NCBI GenBank assembly: GCA_020636995.1
Contig: JACJWU010000010.1
Span: 1 to 51,410, forward strand
DNA: 51,410 nucleotides
Reading direction: 5' to 3'
DNA from: Actinomycetota bacterium
GTDB lineage: Bacteria; Actinomycetota; Actinomycetes; S36-B12; UBA10799
Shown: positions 8,772 through 17,200 of the stretch, in pieces
Position numbering within the stretch: position 1 is the stretch's first letter
Layout: every line of letters starts with the position of its first letter
Notes under the pieces: model-generated
The model's input: the letters and a program-made list of their open reading frames with translations, nothing else
Databases searched by the model: none
Told to the model about the DNA's origin: nothing
Translations under genes and position numbers: made by a program

Positions 8772-10241
8772 TCAGCTCACCACGGGGGGCTCGGGATCGG
8801 GCGTCCAGTCATCGGCCTCCCCGCGTGCCAGGCGCGAACGTTTGATGCCGTAGGTGAAGTAGATCAGCATGCCCAGCGCGAGCCAGGCGAAGAACACCAC
8901 CCAGGTGATCCAGGCCAACGATGCGATCAGGTACAGACACCCGACGACGCCGAGGATCGGCGTGATCGGGTACAGCGGCGTCTTGAACGACCGCGGCATG
9001 TTGGGCCGGCTGCGGCGCAGGCTGATCACGCCGGCGTTGACGATCATGAACGCGAACAGGGTGCCGATGGATGTGGCCTCGGCGAGCTGCCCGAGCGGGA
9101 TGAAGGCGGCGAGGATCGAGATGATGACGGTCACGATGATCGTGTTGTTGACGGGGGTCTGGGTCCGCGGATTGACCTTGGTGAAGGTCTTGGGAAGCAG
9201 GCCGTCGCGGCCCATCGCGAACAGGATGCGGGTCTGTCCGTACATCGTGACCAGGACGACCGAGAAGATCGAGATGACCGCGCCGAGTGCGATCAGGGTT
9301 CCCGCCCACGTACTGCCGGTGACGTTGTTCGCGATGGTGGCCAGGATCGCCTCACCGCTTTGACCTTCGTAATCCGAGGGTTGCCCGCCGTTGGCGCCGA
9401 TCACCGCGACCGTGACCAGCAGGTACATGATCGTCACGATGATCAGCGACCCGATGATGGCGATCGGAAGGTCGCGCTTCGGGTTCTTCGCCTCCTCGCC
9501 CGCTGTGGATGCCGCATCGAACCCGATGTAGGAGAAGAAGACCTGTCCTGCCGCGGCGCCGATACCCGCCACACCCAGGGGCAGGAAGGGCTGGAAGTTG
9601 CCGCCGTCGAACGCGGTGAAAGCCACCACACAGAAGAACAGCAGGATCCCCAGTTTGAGGATCACCATGATGTTGTTCATCGTGGCGGACTCGCTGGCGC
9701 CACGAAGCAGGAGGAACATGCAGGCGACCACCACGAAGACGGCGGGGATGTTCACCACGCCGCCCTCCCCGGGTGGCTGGGCGAACTCCGGTGGAATGGC
9801 TATCCCGAACGCCGCGAGGAACTCGTTGAGGTACTGACCCCAGCCGACGGCCACCGCGGACACAGCAACGCCGTACTCCAGCATCAGACACCACCCGCAC
9901 ACCCAGGCCAGGATCTCGCCGAGGGTCGCGTATGCGTACGAGTAGGAGGAGCCCGAGACGGGGATCGTCCCCGCGAGCTCGGCGTACGACAACGCGGAGA
10001 ACGCACACACGATCGCAGCCAGGACGAAGGAGAGGATCACCGCCGGCCCGGCCTTCGGAATGGCCTCGCCGAGGATGACGAAGATGCCGGTACCGATGAT
10101 GCTGCCGACGCTGAACATGAGCAGCGCGAACAGCCCCATGCTGCGCTTCAGGCCACCGTGGTCGGCTTCCTCGACGATGTGATCCGGGTTCTTGACCCGC
10201 ATCACCTGCTTGACCAGGGGCTGGCTGCTGGACATCGGCAC
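8772..10241 (-). CDS. APC-superfamily amino-acid permease (CAT-like)
   Basis: The 489-residue protein has about 12 transmembrane helices. Helix 1 contains GSIIGTGIFVILG, the unwound substrate-binding segment (GxGIF) of APC transporters. The long C-terminal extension of membrane helices and the GLKRSMG start to the membrane domain resemble cationic amino-acid transporters of the YfnA/CAT type. Substrate assignment is inference. Translation continues into the stress protein gene four bases downstream. The 85-bp gap to the divergent stress gene at 10327 must hold both promoters. Confidence 0.87.
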   Translation of the reverse strand: MPMSSSQPLVKQVMRVKNPDHIVEEADHGGLKRSMGLFALLMFSVGSIIGTGIFVILGEAIPKAGPAVILSFVLAAIVCAFSALSYAELAGTIPVSGSSYSYAYATLGEILAWVCGWCLMLEYGVAVSAVAVGWGQYLNEFLAAFGIAIPPEFAQPPGEGGVVNIPAVFVVVACMFLLLRGASESATMNNIMVILKLGILLFFCVVAFTAFDGGNFQPFLPLGVAGIGAAAGQVFFSYIGFDAASTAGEEAKNPKRDLPIAIIGSLIIVTIMYLLVTVAVIGANGGQPSDYEGQSGEAILATIANNVTGSTWAGTLIALGAVISIFSVVLVTMYGQTRILFAMGRDGLLPKTFTKVNPRTQTPVNNTIIVTVIISILAAFIPLGQLAEATSIGTLFAFMIVNAGVISLRRSRPNMPRSFKTPLYPITPILGVVGCLYLIASLAWITWVVFFAWLALGMLIYFTYGIKRSRLARGEADDWTPDPEPPVVS

Positions 10242-10326
10242 TCCGTCCTCGACCCACTAAGCGCAGGTCAACGGCGCTACGGTACTGGCCATGGTCGACT
10301 GATGTCACCACGACGGGAGGTTCTCG

Positions 10327-11211
10327 ATGAAGTTGGTTGTGGGAGTGGCCGACGACGCCACCTCCGTGGACGCGGTGGCGTTCGCGGCGACCGTCGCGGG
10401 CACCTACGACGCGCACGTGACGGTAGTGACGGTCTCAGCGACGGCAGACGAGTACATCAACGACCATCTGGATCCGCGCATGGGCCAGGGTCGGGCGGAC
10501 GAAGAGGCCCGGCTCGTCGACAGCATCGCAGAGGTCATGTCATCCAAGTTCGGGATCCGTGCCCAGACCGTGGTGCATCACCACCGCAGTCTCGGTACGG
10601 GCCTGTCCGAGATCGCGGCAGATCTCGACGCGGACATGGTGATCGTTGGCAGTGGTCCCGGCGGTTCCATTGGTCGCTTCTCGATGGGGAGCACCACCAA
10701 CGCCCTGCTGCATCGCAGCGCTGTCCCCCTCGTCCTCGTGCCGAACGGCTACGCACGCCACCCCGCCCCGCGGATCGGTCGCGTCCTCGTGGCCTTCGCG
10801 CAGGGGCAGGAGGGCGAGGCGGCTCTGGCCCGAGGGGCCGCACTGGCCAGGGCCGGCGGCGTACCGCTGCGGGTCCTCACGATCCTGGTCCGGCACCGGG
10901 TGTACGGCTCGGACCTCGGGGCTGACGCCGAGGGCGGGGTGTTGACCGCCTCCCTGGAGATGCTGCGCGAGCATCAGGCCCACGCGCTGGCACTGACCGA
11001 CACCGACGGCCTGGAGATCAGCACCGAGGTACTGGTCGGGGACTCCCCCCAGGCCGCCCTGGGTCGCGAGGACTGGGACGGCGAGGATCTACTCGTGGTC
11101 GCCTCAGGGACGGGAGGTCTGCTCAAGCGGGTCTTCCTCGGCGACACCAACTACAAGATCCTGCGCGCCGCAACGGTCGCCACGATGGTGCTTCCGCGTC
11201 ATCACGACTGA
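10327..11211 (+). CDS. Universal stress protein, tandem UspA domains
   Basis: The 294-residue protein has two UspA domains. The first has the ATP-binding pattern VGSGPGGSIGRFSMGST at about 110-126. The second ends VASGTGGLLKRVFLGDTNYK, close to the same place in the paralogue at 7901-8767. The ATG follows GGGAGG at good spacing. The order usp-permease-usp, with the permease between and divergent from this gene, suggests the stress proteins are tied to the transporter, but no direct evidence of contact is visible. Confidence 0.88.
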   Translation: MKLVVGVADDATSVDAVAFAATVAGTYDAHVTVVTVSATADEYINDHLDPRMGQGRADEEARLVDSIAEVMSSKFGIRAQTVVHHHRSLGTGLSEIAADLDADMVIVGSGPGGSIGRFSMGSTTNALLHRSAVPLVLVPNGYARHPAPRIGRVLVAFAQGQEGEAALARGAALARAGGVPLRVLTILVRHRVYGSDLGADAEGGVLTASLEMLREHQAHALALTDTDGLEISTEVLVGDSPQAALGREDWDGEDLLVVASGTGGLLKRVFLGDTNYKILRAATVATMVLPRHHD

Positions 11212-11716
11212 GAACGGGCGCCTTCCCGGCATGTTGGTTGGTCATTGGCAGTCCCGTTAGCCCTATGCGGCCGTCGGACTCTGACTGTTCTGTCCAGAGG
11301 GGTTGGTCAGGCGGCTGCGGCTGATGGGTGGTCGTACGCCTGGTGATGGTTGGAGATCCCGCCCATCTGGTCAAGGCGGCGTGGCGGGCTTTCCCGGTGG
11401 AGTGCCGTTGTTCTGGGGAGGATGGTCTGTGGCCAGTAGCGGGGCCCGGCAGGATCTGTCCCCACATTCCGGTTAGAGATCGGCATGTTGGTTAGTCGGC
11501 GGCAGGTTGGTTAGAGTCCCACGGCCGTATAGGGCTAACCGGAGTGGTGTTTCTCTAACCGGGATGCCGATCTCTAACCGGGATGTGCGATGACCACCGC
11601 CCGGCCGGCACCGGGCCCGGCCCGCTACCGTGACCAACCTGCCTGGACAGAACACCTAACCAAGGTGCCGGACTCCAGCCAGGATTCCGACCAACCCGGG
11701 TTGCCCGGCAACGACG
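11212..11716. repeat. Gene-free region holding two inverted array cores (copy C)
   Basis: No credible gene is seen. One core lies at 11509-11540 (GGTTAG, central CCCACGGCCGT, CTAACC), with units GGTTAGAGATCGGCAT to its left and CTCTAACCGGGATGCC to its right. A second, diverged core lies at 11256-11285 in the opposite orientation and matches the first at about 27 of 30 positions. Around them are mirrored fragments such as TTCTGTCCAG at 11287-11296 and its complement CTGGACAGAA at 11643-11652. The region looks like an old inverted pair of the repeat element. Confidence 0.7.
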
Positions 11717-11744
11717 AAGGCCCGCCCCTTGCGGAGCGGGCCTT
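11717..11744 (-). terminator. Rho-independent-type hairpin after the MT0933-like gene
   Basis: AAGGCCCGC and GCGGGCCTT form a perfect nine-base stem with a ten-base loop, 13 bases beyond the stop of the minus-strand gene at 11758. It has no long T run, which is usual for actinobacterial hairpin terminators. Confidence 0.75.
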
Positions 11745-11757
11745 TCGCCGATCGGGC

Positions 11758-11934
11758 TCACTGGCCGCTGATCGCGTCCTTGGCGGCTTGGGCAGCCTGG
11801 TCAACCATGCCGTCAGCCTGGTCGGGTGCCACGGCCTTGGCCTTTTCGGCTGCCTGGTCGATCACTTCCCCGACCTTGTCCGCGTGCTGGCCCGCGAGGT
11901 CCTTGGCCTGGTTGGCGATGTCTTCGATGCCCAT
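11758..11934 (-). CDS. MT0933-like small protein (putative antitoxin family), 58 aa
   Basis: The ATG at 11934 follows GAAGGAGAG at good spacing, giving a 58-residue product beginning MGIEDIANQAKDLAGQHADK. It is charged, Ala/Asp/Lys-rich and predicted helical, with the pattern AKDLAxQHADKV...VDQAAQAAKDA of the MT0933-like antitoxin family. That name is by homology only: no toxin gene is adjacent, and many members are orphan stress-induced proteins. A paralogue of identical length lies directly upstream on the same strand. A hairpin terminator follows. Confidence 0.75.
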   Translation of the reverse strand: MGIEDIANQAKDLAGQHADKVGEVIDQAAEKAKAVAPDQADGMVDQAAQAAKDAISGQ

Positions 11935-12017
11935 CTGCTCTCCTTCGTCGTGGCGGAACCCCACGGTAGGGACGGAACGGTCCAGGATGCGCGCCGGGAC
12001 GATCATCCGAACGGCCG

Positions 12018-12194
12018 TCAGTGCTTGGGCTGGACGGCCGACTTCGCTGCCGTGGCGGCCTTGTCGATGTAACTGCCTTTGTCCGGCGCCTTCCGCTTGG
12101 CGCTGGTCGCCGCCTTGTCGATCCCGGCATGGACCTTGTCCGAGTGCTCGGCGGCCAGTTCATGCGCCTGCTTCATCCATTTCGAGAAACCCAT
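12018..12194 (-). CDS. Second MT0933-like small protein, 58 aa
   Basis: The open frame runs from ATG at 12194 to TGA at 12018 and encodes MGFSKWMKQAHELAAEHSDK and 38 more residues. The segment HELAAEHSDKVHAGIDKAA and the tail DKAATAAKSAV match the neighbouring 58-residue protein in layout. GGAGG lies five bases before this ATG and only two before the alternative ATG at 12197, so 12194 is preferred. The two genes are 83 bases apart on one strand and probably arose by tandem duplication. Function is unknown. Confidence 0.75.
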   Translation of the reverse strand: MGFSKWMKQAHELAAEHSDKVHAGIDKAATSAKRKAPDKGSYIDKAATAAKSAVQPKH

Positions 12195-12251
12195 CATCGC
12201 CTCCTACTCTCAAGGATAATGGGTATTACTATTCCTGCATTTTGATACCGA

Positions 12252-13727
12252 CTATGAGGACAACCAGCGTTCACACGCCCTCTCGGCCAACGCCGTGATC
12301 GTCCACGACGGGTTGACCCCGACATTCTCCGGTACCACTGATCCGTCCATGATCCGCAGGCCCTCGTACCCGAACACCCGATGATCGGCATCGACCACCG
12401 CCTGGGCCGGTTCAGCCCCGAGTACGGCCCCACCGAGTATGTGGGCCGTTGCACCCATCCCCAGTAGGCTCTCCAGCGCGGTCGAGTACGCCCGTCCACC
12501 GCTGACCTCAGCCACCGCCCGGCCCGCAGCATCGGCCTGGGGCAGGGAGACGGGCACCGGATCGACACCCTTCGGGATGCGCGAACGCAGACCCCATCCG
12601 GTGCGCCCCTTCCGGTACTCCAGCGCCATCTCGTTGTCGGCGTGCTGCATCACGGTGAGGACGGTCGCGCGCTTGTGCCAGTCGCGGGCGCGCGCGTTCG
12701 CGGTGGCCAGCCCTGGATGACGCAGCATGGCCTTCAGGGTCTGCCTGCGACGGTCGCCGGCCACGAGCGGACTGAGGTACCAGCGCATGAACCCGTACGA
12801 CTTCGGGAAACGGTTATTGGTGACGTGGGTGTGCGAGTCGGGATAGAAATCGCTGGAGATCGTCGCGCCCTCAGAGATGTCCGTTCCGGGCGGGTGCAGG
12901 ATCGCGGAGAAGGCCTCGGAGTTGGTCCGCACGCGCCTGCCGAGCATCGGCGACAACTCGGGCATCGTGCCCCATCGATCGCGGCAGGCGGCCAACAACT
13001 CCACCGTGCCCAGCACCCCGGCGGCGAGCACCACCTCCCGCGCCTCGACGCTGCTGACCTGCTTGGTCATCGGGTTGCGCAGCACGACCCGCCAGCCATC
13101 TGCGTGCGGAACCAGGATCTCGGCCTTGCTCAACGGCTGGATGGTGGCGCCGAGCGCTTCGGCCTGAGCCAGATATGTCAGGTCGGTGGACTGTTTGGCG
13201 CCATGCGGGCACCCGGTGATGCACTGCCCGCATGCGATGCAGTCGGCGAACCGGATTCCCTGGTACGTGGCCCCGTACGTGTCGCCCACGCCGAGCAACT
13301 CCGCGGCCTGCTGCAACCATTCGTCCTGCAGACCCCGCTGCGGATTTCGCTCGCGGCCCAGCATGCGTCCGGCCAGCTCGAAGTGCGGCTCGAGTTCAGT
13401 GCCCCAGTCCACGCCGACTGCGGCCCATCCGGGCGCGTCGTAGCTCTTGGGCTTGAGCAGGACCGCCGCGTAGACGATCGACCCCCCGCCCACTCCGATG
13501 CCGCCGACGACCGTGAGGTGTCGCAGCAGGGACTGCCGGAAGTAGCCATGCAGGCCGAGCGCGGGTTCCCACAGCAACGCGGTGGCCCGCTCTGATCCCG
13601 CCTGCAGATCCTGTGGGGTGAGCCGTCGGCCCTGCTCGAGCACCACAACACTCTTGCCCGCCTGCGCGGCCCGCAGCGCCGCCACACTTCCCCCGAAACC
13701 CGAGCCGATCACCGCGACGTCGTACAT
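12252..13727 (-). CDS. GMC-family FAD oxidoreductase, cholesterol-oxidase-like
   Basis: The 491-residue protein begins with the FAD Rossmann motif VIGSGFGGS, which supports the ATG at 13727 over the upstream frame start at 13781. GGIGVGGGS at about 90 is a second FAD-contact region. At about residues 173-192 it has CIACGQCITGCPHGAKQ, a ferredoxin-like Cys cluster also present in ChoD-like actinobacterial members. The C-terminal half shows the GMC pattern HILGG..G and NPSWTITALAE, with the active-site Asn. The substrate could be a sterol or another alcohol. It stands alone. Confidence 0.82.
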   Translation of the reverse strand: MYDVAVIGSGFGGSVAALRAAQAGKSVVVLEQGRRLTPQDLQAGSERATALLWEPALGLHGYFRQSLLRHLTVVGGIGVGGGSIVYAAVLLKPKSYDAPGWAAVGVDWGTELEPHFELAGRMLGRERNPQRGLQDEWLQQAAELLGVGDTYGATYQGIRFADCIACGQCITGCPHGAKQSTDLTYLAQAEALGATIQPLSKAEILVPHADGWRVVLRNPMTKQVSSVEAREVVLAAGVLGTVELLAACRDRWGTMPELSPMLGRRVRTNSEAFSAILHPPGTDISEGATISSDFYPDSHTHVTNNRFPKSYGFMRWYLSPLVAGDRRRQTLKAMLRHPGLATANARARDWHKRATVLTVMQHADNEMALEYRKGRTGWGLRSRIPKGVDPVPVSLPQADAAGRAVAEVSGGRAYSTALESLLGMGATAHILGGAVLGAEPAQAVVDADHRVFGYEGLRIMDGSVVPENVGVNPSWTITALAERACERWLSS

Positions 13728-13755
13728 ACCTCCATTACATCGGGTCGGGTCCGGC

Positions 13756-13840
13756 GGCGGCGCGGAAACGGCGAGGCGCATATCCGGGAGCAGTTCCGCG
13801 ATCCGGGAGCGGTTTGGCGGCGCGGAAACGCTCCCCGATC
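13756..13840. repeat. Short direct and inverted repeats upstream of the GMC gene
   Basis: GGCGGCGCGGAAACG occurs at 13756-13770 and again at 13816-13830, 60 bases apart. ATCCGGGAGC occurs at 13782-13791 and 13801-13810. GATCCGGGAGCG (13800-13811) pairs with CGCTCCCCGATC (13829-13840), with one mismatch. The cluster sits between divergent genes, so it could be regulatory or a decayed repeat element. Confidence 0.55.
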
Positions 13841-13941
13841 CCCGAAGTGCTCACGGATGCCACAGCAGCCGGCTCAGAATTCCTTTGTATCCTTTTGCGG
13901 GCCTCGTGCGTCCTACACGGTGAAGGACCTAGGAGGAAACC

Positions 13942-14154
13942 ATGACCACGAACGAATCGTCCATCGACCGCATCATCCGCCTCGTCATCGGCATCGCCGC
14001 CCTGGTCGGCGCATTCGCCGTCGGGTTCGGCAGCGTCGGGGGCATCATTCTCGCCGTCGTCGGCGTCGTGATGCTCGTGACCGCGGCCGTCGGATTCTGC
14101 CCGCTGTACCGTGTGTTCGGCATCAGCACGTGCAAGGTGCCGGCGTCCCGGTAA
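13942..14154 (+). CDS. DUF2892 small membrane protein
   Basis: The 70-residue protein starts at an ATG preceded by AGGAGGA. After a short N-terminus with IDRIIRLVIG it has two hydrophobic helices (about 12-30 and 33-52), then a GFCPLYRVFGISTC segment with two cysteines. This is the DUF2892 (YgaP-like transmembrane) pattern, in which the conserved CP motif ends the second helix. Members are inner-membrane proteins, sometimes fused to rhodanese domains, and their role is unclear. The sigma-factor gene starts just six bases later, so the two may be translated from one message. Confidence 0.85.
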   Translation: MTTNESSIDRIIRLVIGIAALVGAFAVGFGSVGGIILAVVGVVMLVTAAVGFCPLYRVFGISTCKVPASR

Positions 14155-14160
14155 CATCGC

Positions 14161-14931
14161 TTGGCGGTGGACGCGAACGAACTCGCCGGGATCCTTCCCG
14201 AGCAGACCAACGCCCTCTACCGCTATGTGCGTTCCATCAGCAGGGACTCAGCCACGGCCGAGGATCTGGTGCAGGAGACGCTGGTACGGGCACTTGAAAA
14301 GTCCGACACGCTGCGCTCCGGGGCCAGCCTCCGGTCGTGGCTGTTCCGCATCGCCCACAACACCACGATCGACTACTACCGCCGGCAGCGCGAGGAACCC
14401 AGTGAGGATCTCGCGCTCGAGGTGGAGAAGCGATGGCAGGACGACGACTACACCGTGGACGCGTCCGTCGTGGTGACCAGAACCGAGACCGCGGAGGAGG
14501 TGCAGGATGCGCTGGTGCGGATTCCTTTCGCCTACCGCAGCGTGGTCGTCCTGCATGACGCCGAGGGGTGGACAGCGCGTGAGATCGCGGACGTCATGGA
14601 CCTCGGCCTCCCCGCGACCAAACAACGTCTACGGCGCGGGCGGATGATGCTGGTGTCGGCGATGGCGCAGGGTCACGAGCGACGGGTAGCGACCGCGAAC
14701 GTCCCACTTCGGTGTTGGGACGCCCGAAAGCACGTCAGCGCCTACCTGGACGGGGAGTTGTCGCAGATCACGGCGACCGCGGTGGAGAAGCACCTGGCCT
14801 CCTGCCCGACCTGCCCTCCGCTGTACGCGTCGCTGGTGAGCGTTCGCGAGGCCATGGCCGGCGGACTGCAGGATCCGGACACCGTGATCCCAGAGCCGTT
14901 GGCCCAGCGCATCCGCGGACTGCAGGACTGA
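14161..14931 (+). CDS. ECF sigma factor with C-terminal zinc anti-sigma-type domain
   Basis: The 256-residue protein has sigma region 2 at about 18-85 (ending WLFRIAHNTTIDYYRR) and sigma region 4 at about 115-170 (helix-turn-helix WTAREIADVMDLGLPATKQRLRRGR). The last 75 residues have HVSAYLDGELS and then HLASCPTC, the HX3CX2C signature of zinc-binding anti-sigma (zf-HC2/ZAS) domains. Sigma and anti-sigma are usually separate proteins. Here they appear in one chain, which suggests self-inhibition with zinc/thiol sensing. The start is uncertain: TTG at 14161 or GTG at 14167, neither with a good ribosome-binding site. Confidence 0.82.
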   Translation: MAVDANELAGILPEQTNALYRYVRSISRDSATAEDLVQETLVRALEKSDTLRSGASLRSWLFRIAHNTTIDYYRRQREEPSEDLALEVEKRWQDDDYTVDASVVVTRTETAEEVQDALVRIPFAYRSVVVLHDAEGWTAREIADVMDLGLPATKQRLRRGRMMLVSAMAQGHERRVATANVPLRCWDARKHVSAYLDGELSQITATAVEKHLASCPTCPPLYASLVSVREAMAGGLQDPDTVIPEPLAQRIRGLQD

Positions 14932-14959
14932 CCGCACCACGACGCGCCACAATGGGGGC

Positions 14960-16333
14960 GTGGACGTTTCTCTGACGTTTCTCGGTGCGGCCGGCACCGT
15001 GACCGGCAGTAAGTTCCTCGTCGGCGCGGACTCCTCGCAGTTCCTCGTCGACGCCGGGCTCTTCCAGGGCCTCAAGGCTCTTCGGCGGCGCAACTGGGAC
15101 CCGCTGGGCTTCCCCGCCACCAGTCTGCGCGGCGTCGTGGTCAGCCACGCCCACCTCGATCACTGCGGCTACCTCCCGGCGCTCGTGCGGCAGGGTTTCA
15201 ACGGCCCGATCCTGCTGAGCGCCGACACGGCGGCGCTGGCCGAGATCGTCCTGCGCGACAGTGCGAAGTTGCAGATGGAGGACGCCAAGTACGCATCATC
15301 ACGGGGCTACTCCAAGCACCGTCCACCCAAACCTCTCTACGATGCCGATGACGTAGAGCGCACGCTCCCGCTGTTCCAGATCGTCGACTTCGACACTCCC
15401 GTTCCTCTCGGCGGCGGTGTCACAGTTCGGTTGCCGGCTGCCGGTCACATCCTCGGATCGGCGTCGCCGGTCCTCACCGCGGACGGCGTCACCCTGGCCT
15501 TCTCCGGCGATCTTGGGCGAGCGAACCACCCTCTGCTGCGACCGCCCGCCCCACCGCCGGCGGCCTCGGCCATCATCGTGGAGTCGACATACGGCGATCG
15601 GATTCATCCGCCGCACCCGCAGCAGGCTCTGGCGGACGCCATCAACCGCACCGTCGACCGGGGAGGGTCGGTGGTGATCCCCGCCTTCGCCGTGGACCGC
15701 ACCGAGTTGCTGGTGCTGGCTCTACAGGACCTCACCCGGGCCGGGCGGATACCCCGTCTGCCGATCTTCCTCGACAGCCCCATGGCCCTGCGTGGGTTGC
15801 AGGTGTACCAAGCCGCCGTGGCGCGCGGCAGCGGCGACGTCCGGCCCGACCTGCCCGTCGACCTGCTGTCCGACAGCGACGTGCACGAGGCGCACTCCAC
15901 GACGCAGTCCCAAGCCCTCAACGACCCGGCCGAACCGTCGATCATCATCTCGGCGTCGGGCATGGCCAGTGGCGGCCGAGTGCTGCACCACCTGAAGCAG
16001 ATGTTGCCCGACCCCCGGCACAGCGTCCTGCTCGTCGGCTATCAGGCGGTGGGCACCCGCGGCCGGGATCTGGTGGACGGCGCGACCCAGGTGAAGATCC
16101 ACGGCGAGTACGTGCCGGTGCGCGCCGAGGTGGTCGACGTTCAAGGGTTCAGCGTGCATGCCGATGCCGACGAGTTACTCGCGTGGCTGGCCTCGGCACC
16201 CGAACCGCCGCAGGTCACCTACGTCGTGCACGGTGAGCCGGCGGCCTCGGCGGAGCTGGCAAGGCGCATCGGCGCGGAGCTCGGATGGCTCGCCGTGGTG
16301 CCGCGCGACGGCGAACGGGTACGCGTGCGCTGA
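14960..16333 (+). CDS. Metallo-beta-lactamase/beta-CASP nuclease
   Basis: The 457-residue protein begins with a metallo-beta-lactamase fold. It carries SHAHLDHCG, the two-metal HxHxDH site, and later a conserved AAGHILGSA His and SGDLGR Asp. A beta-CASP insertion follows (IVESTYGDR, then IPAFAVDRTELLVL). The end has SGMASGGRVLHH and GFSVHADADELL, the RMMBL segment. This layout is that of RNA-processing exonucleases and endonucleases of the CPSF73/YsdC type. The GTG start has CACAAT six bases upstream. It follows the sigma factor by 28 bases and probably has its own leaderless promoter. Confidence 0.88.
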   Translation: MDVSLTFLGAAGTVTGSKFLVGADSSQFLVDAGLFQGLKALRRRNWDPLGFPATSLRGVVVSHAHLDHCGYLPALVRQGFNGPILLSADTAALAEIVLRDSAKLQMEDAKYASSRGYSKHRPPKPLYDADDVERTLPLFQIVDFDTPVPLGGGVTVRLPAAGHILGSASPVLTADGVTLAFSGDLGRANHPLLRPPAPPPAASAIIVESTYGDRIHPPHPQQALADAINRTVDRGGSVVIPAFAVDRTELLVLALQDLTRAGRIPRLPIFLDSPMALRGLQVYQAAVARGSGDVRPDLPVDLLSDSDVHEAHSTTQSQALNDPAEPSIIISASGMASGGRVLHHLKQMLPDPRHSVLLVGYQAVGTRGRDLVDGATQVKIHGEYVPVRAEVVDVQGFSVHADADELLAWLASAPEPPQVTYVVHGEPAASAELARRIGAELGWLAVVPRDGERVRVR

Positions 16334-16423
16334 TCGGCACGACCGGCCCGTCGATATTGCGACGCCGCCTGACCGAGCCAGCAACGGCGCATCCGGCCCA
16401 GAAGTGGGGACCGCCCGCCGCCC

Positions 16424-17200
16424 TCAGTGCGCCAGAGCGCTCGGCTGCTCCACGTGCGTCAGGTGACCGTCGAGGATCTCGAACACCCGGTCGGTGTACT
16501 CGACCATGCGCAGGTCGTGGGTGACCATGATGCCGGTCTTACCCCGCTGCTTGATCTCGCGTGCCAGCAACTCCACCACCTGCCGGCCGAGTTTCGTGTC
16601 CAGTGCGGCGGTCGGCTCGTCGACCAGGATCAGGTCGGGGTCGTTCATCAAGGCCCGCCCGATGGCCACCCGCTGGCGCTCGCCGCCGGAGAGTTGCTCA
16701 GGCACGTTCTTGGCCCGTGCGGCCAGTCCGAGTTCTTCGAGCAACTGATCGGCGCGCGCATGGGCCTCCTTGCGGCTGATCCGCTTCTGCAGCGTCGAAA
16801 CGTACAACAGGTTCTCGCGGGCGGTGAGGAAGGGCACGAGGTTCGCGGCCTGGAACACGAAACCCACCCGCTCGGCCCGGAACGCTGTCAGTTCCCGCTT
16901 CGACAAGGCGGCCACATCCGTCCCGGCCAGCGTGATGGATCCGGTCGTGGGTGAAAGCAACCCCCCGATCATGGAGATCAGAGTGGTCTTGCCCGAGCCG
17001 GACGGACCCAGCAGGGCGACGAACTCACCCTGGTCCACCGCCATGGTGGCGCTGCTGACCGCATGCACCTCGGTGTCCCCGGAGCGGTAGATCTTGCTGA
17101 CGTCCTCCACCTTGAGGATCGCGTCGGCGTGGGAGCCCGCGTCCTGCGCCGGGTCCAGCCCCGGGTCCTGCGGGTGAGCGGGTACGAAGTCGTCGTTCAC
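16424..17200 (-). CDS. ABC exporter ATP-binding subunit (MacB/LolD type)
   Basis: The 258-residue ATPase has Walker A GPSGSGKT at 65-72, the signature LSGGERQR from 170, and Walker B LILVDEP at 190-196. The sequence context resembles MacB/LolD/FtsE-like subunits that drive FtsX-type permeases. A GGAGGAAC ribosome-binding site precedes the GTG at 17200, and the start overlaps the stop of the upstream permease gene by four bases. It is the last gene of a three-gene operon divergent from a MarR regulator. Confidence 0.92.
   Translation of the reverse strand: MNDDFVPAHPQDPGLDPAQDAGSHADAILKVEDVSKIYRSGDTEVHAVSSATMAVDQGEFVALLGPSGSGKTTLISMIGGLLSPTTGSITLAGTDVAALSKRELTAFRAERVGFVFQAANLVPFLTARENLLYVSTLQKRISRKEAHARADQLLEELGLAARAKNVPEQLSGGERQRVAIGRALMNDPDLILVDEPTAALDTKLGRQVVELLAREIKQRGKTGIMVTHDLRMVEYTDRVFEILDGHLTHVEQPSALAH

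Noticed and set aside
11286..11470. Hidden gene in the gap before the MT0933-like genes
   Set aside because: The frames there give Arg/Pro-rich low-complexity products without start signals, and the sequence is made of repeat fragments.
11758..12194. Toxin-antitoxin module
   Set aside because: Both small proteins resemble the MT0933-like antitoxin family, but no toxin-like gene is adjacent on either strand.
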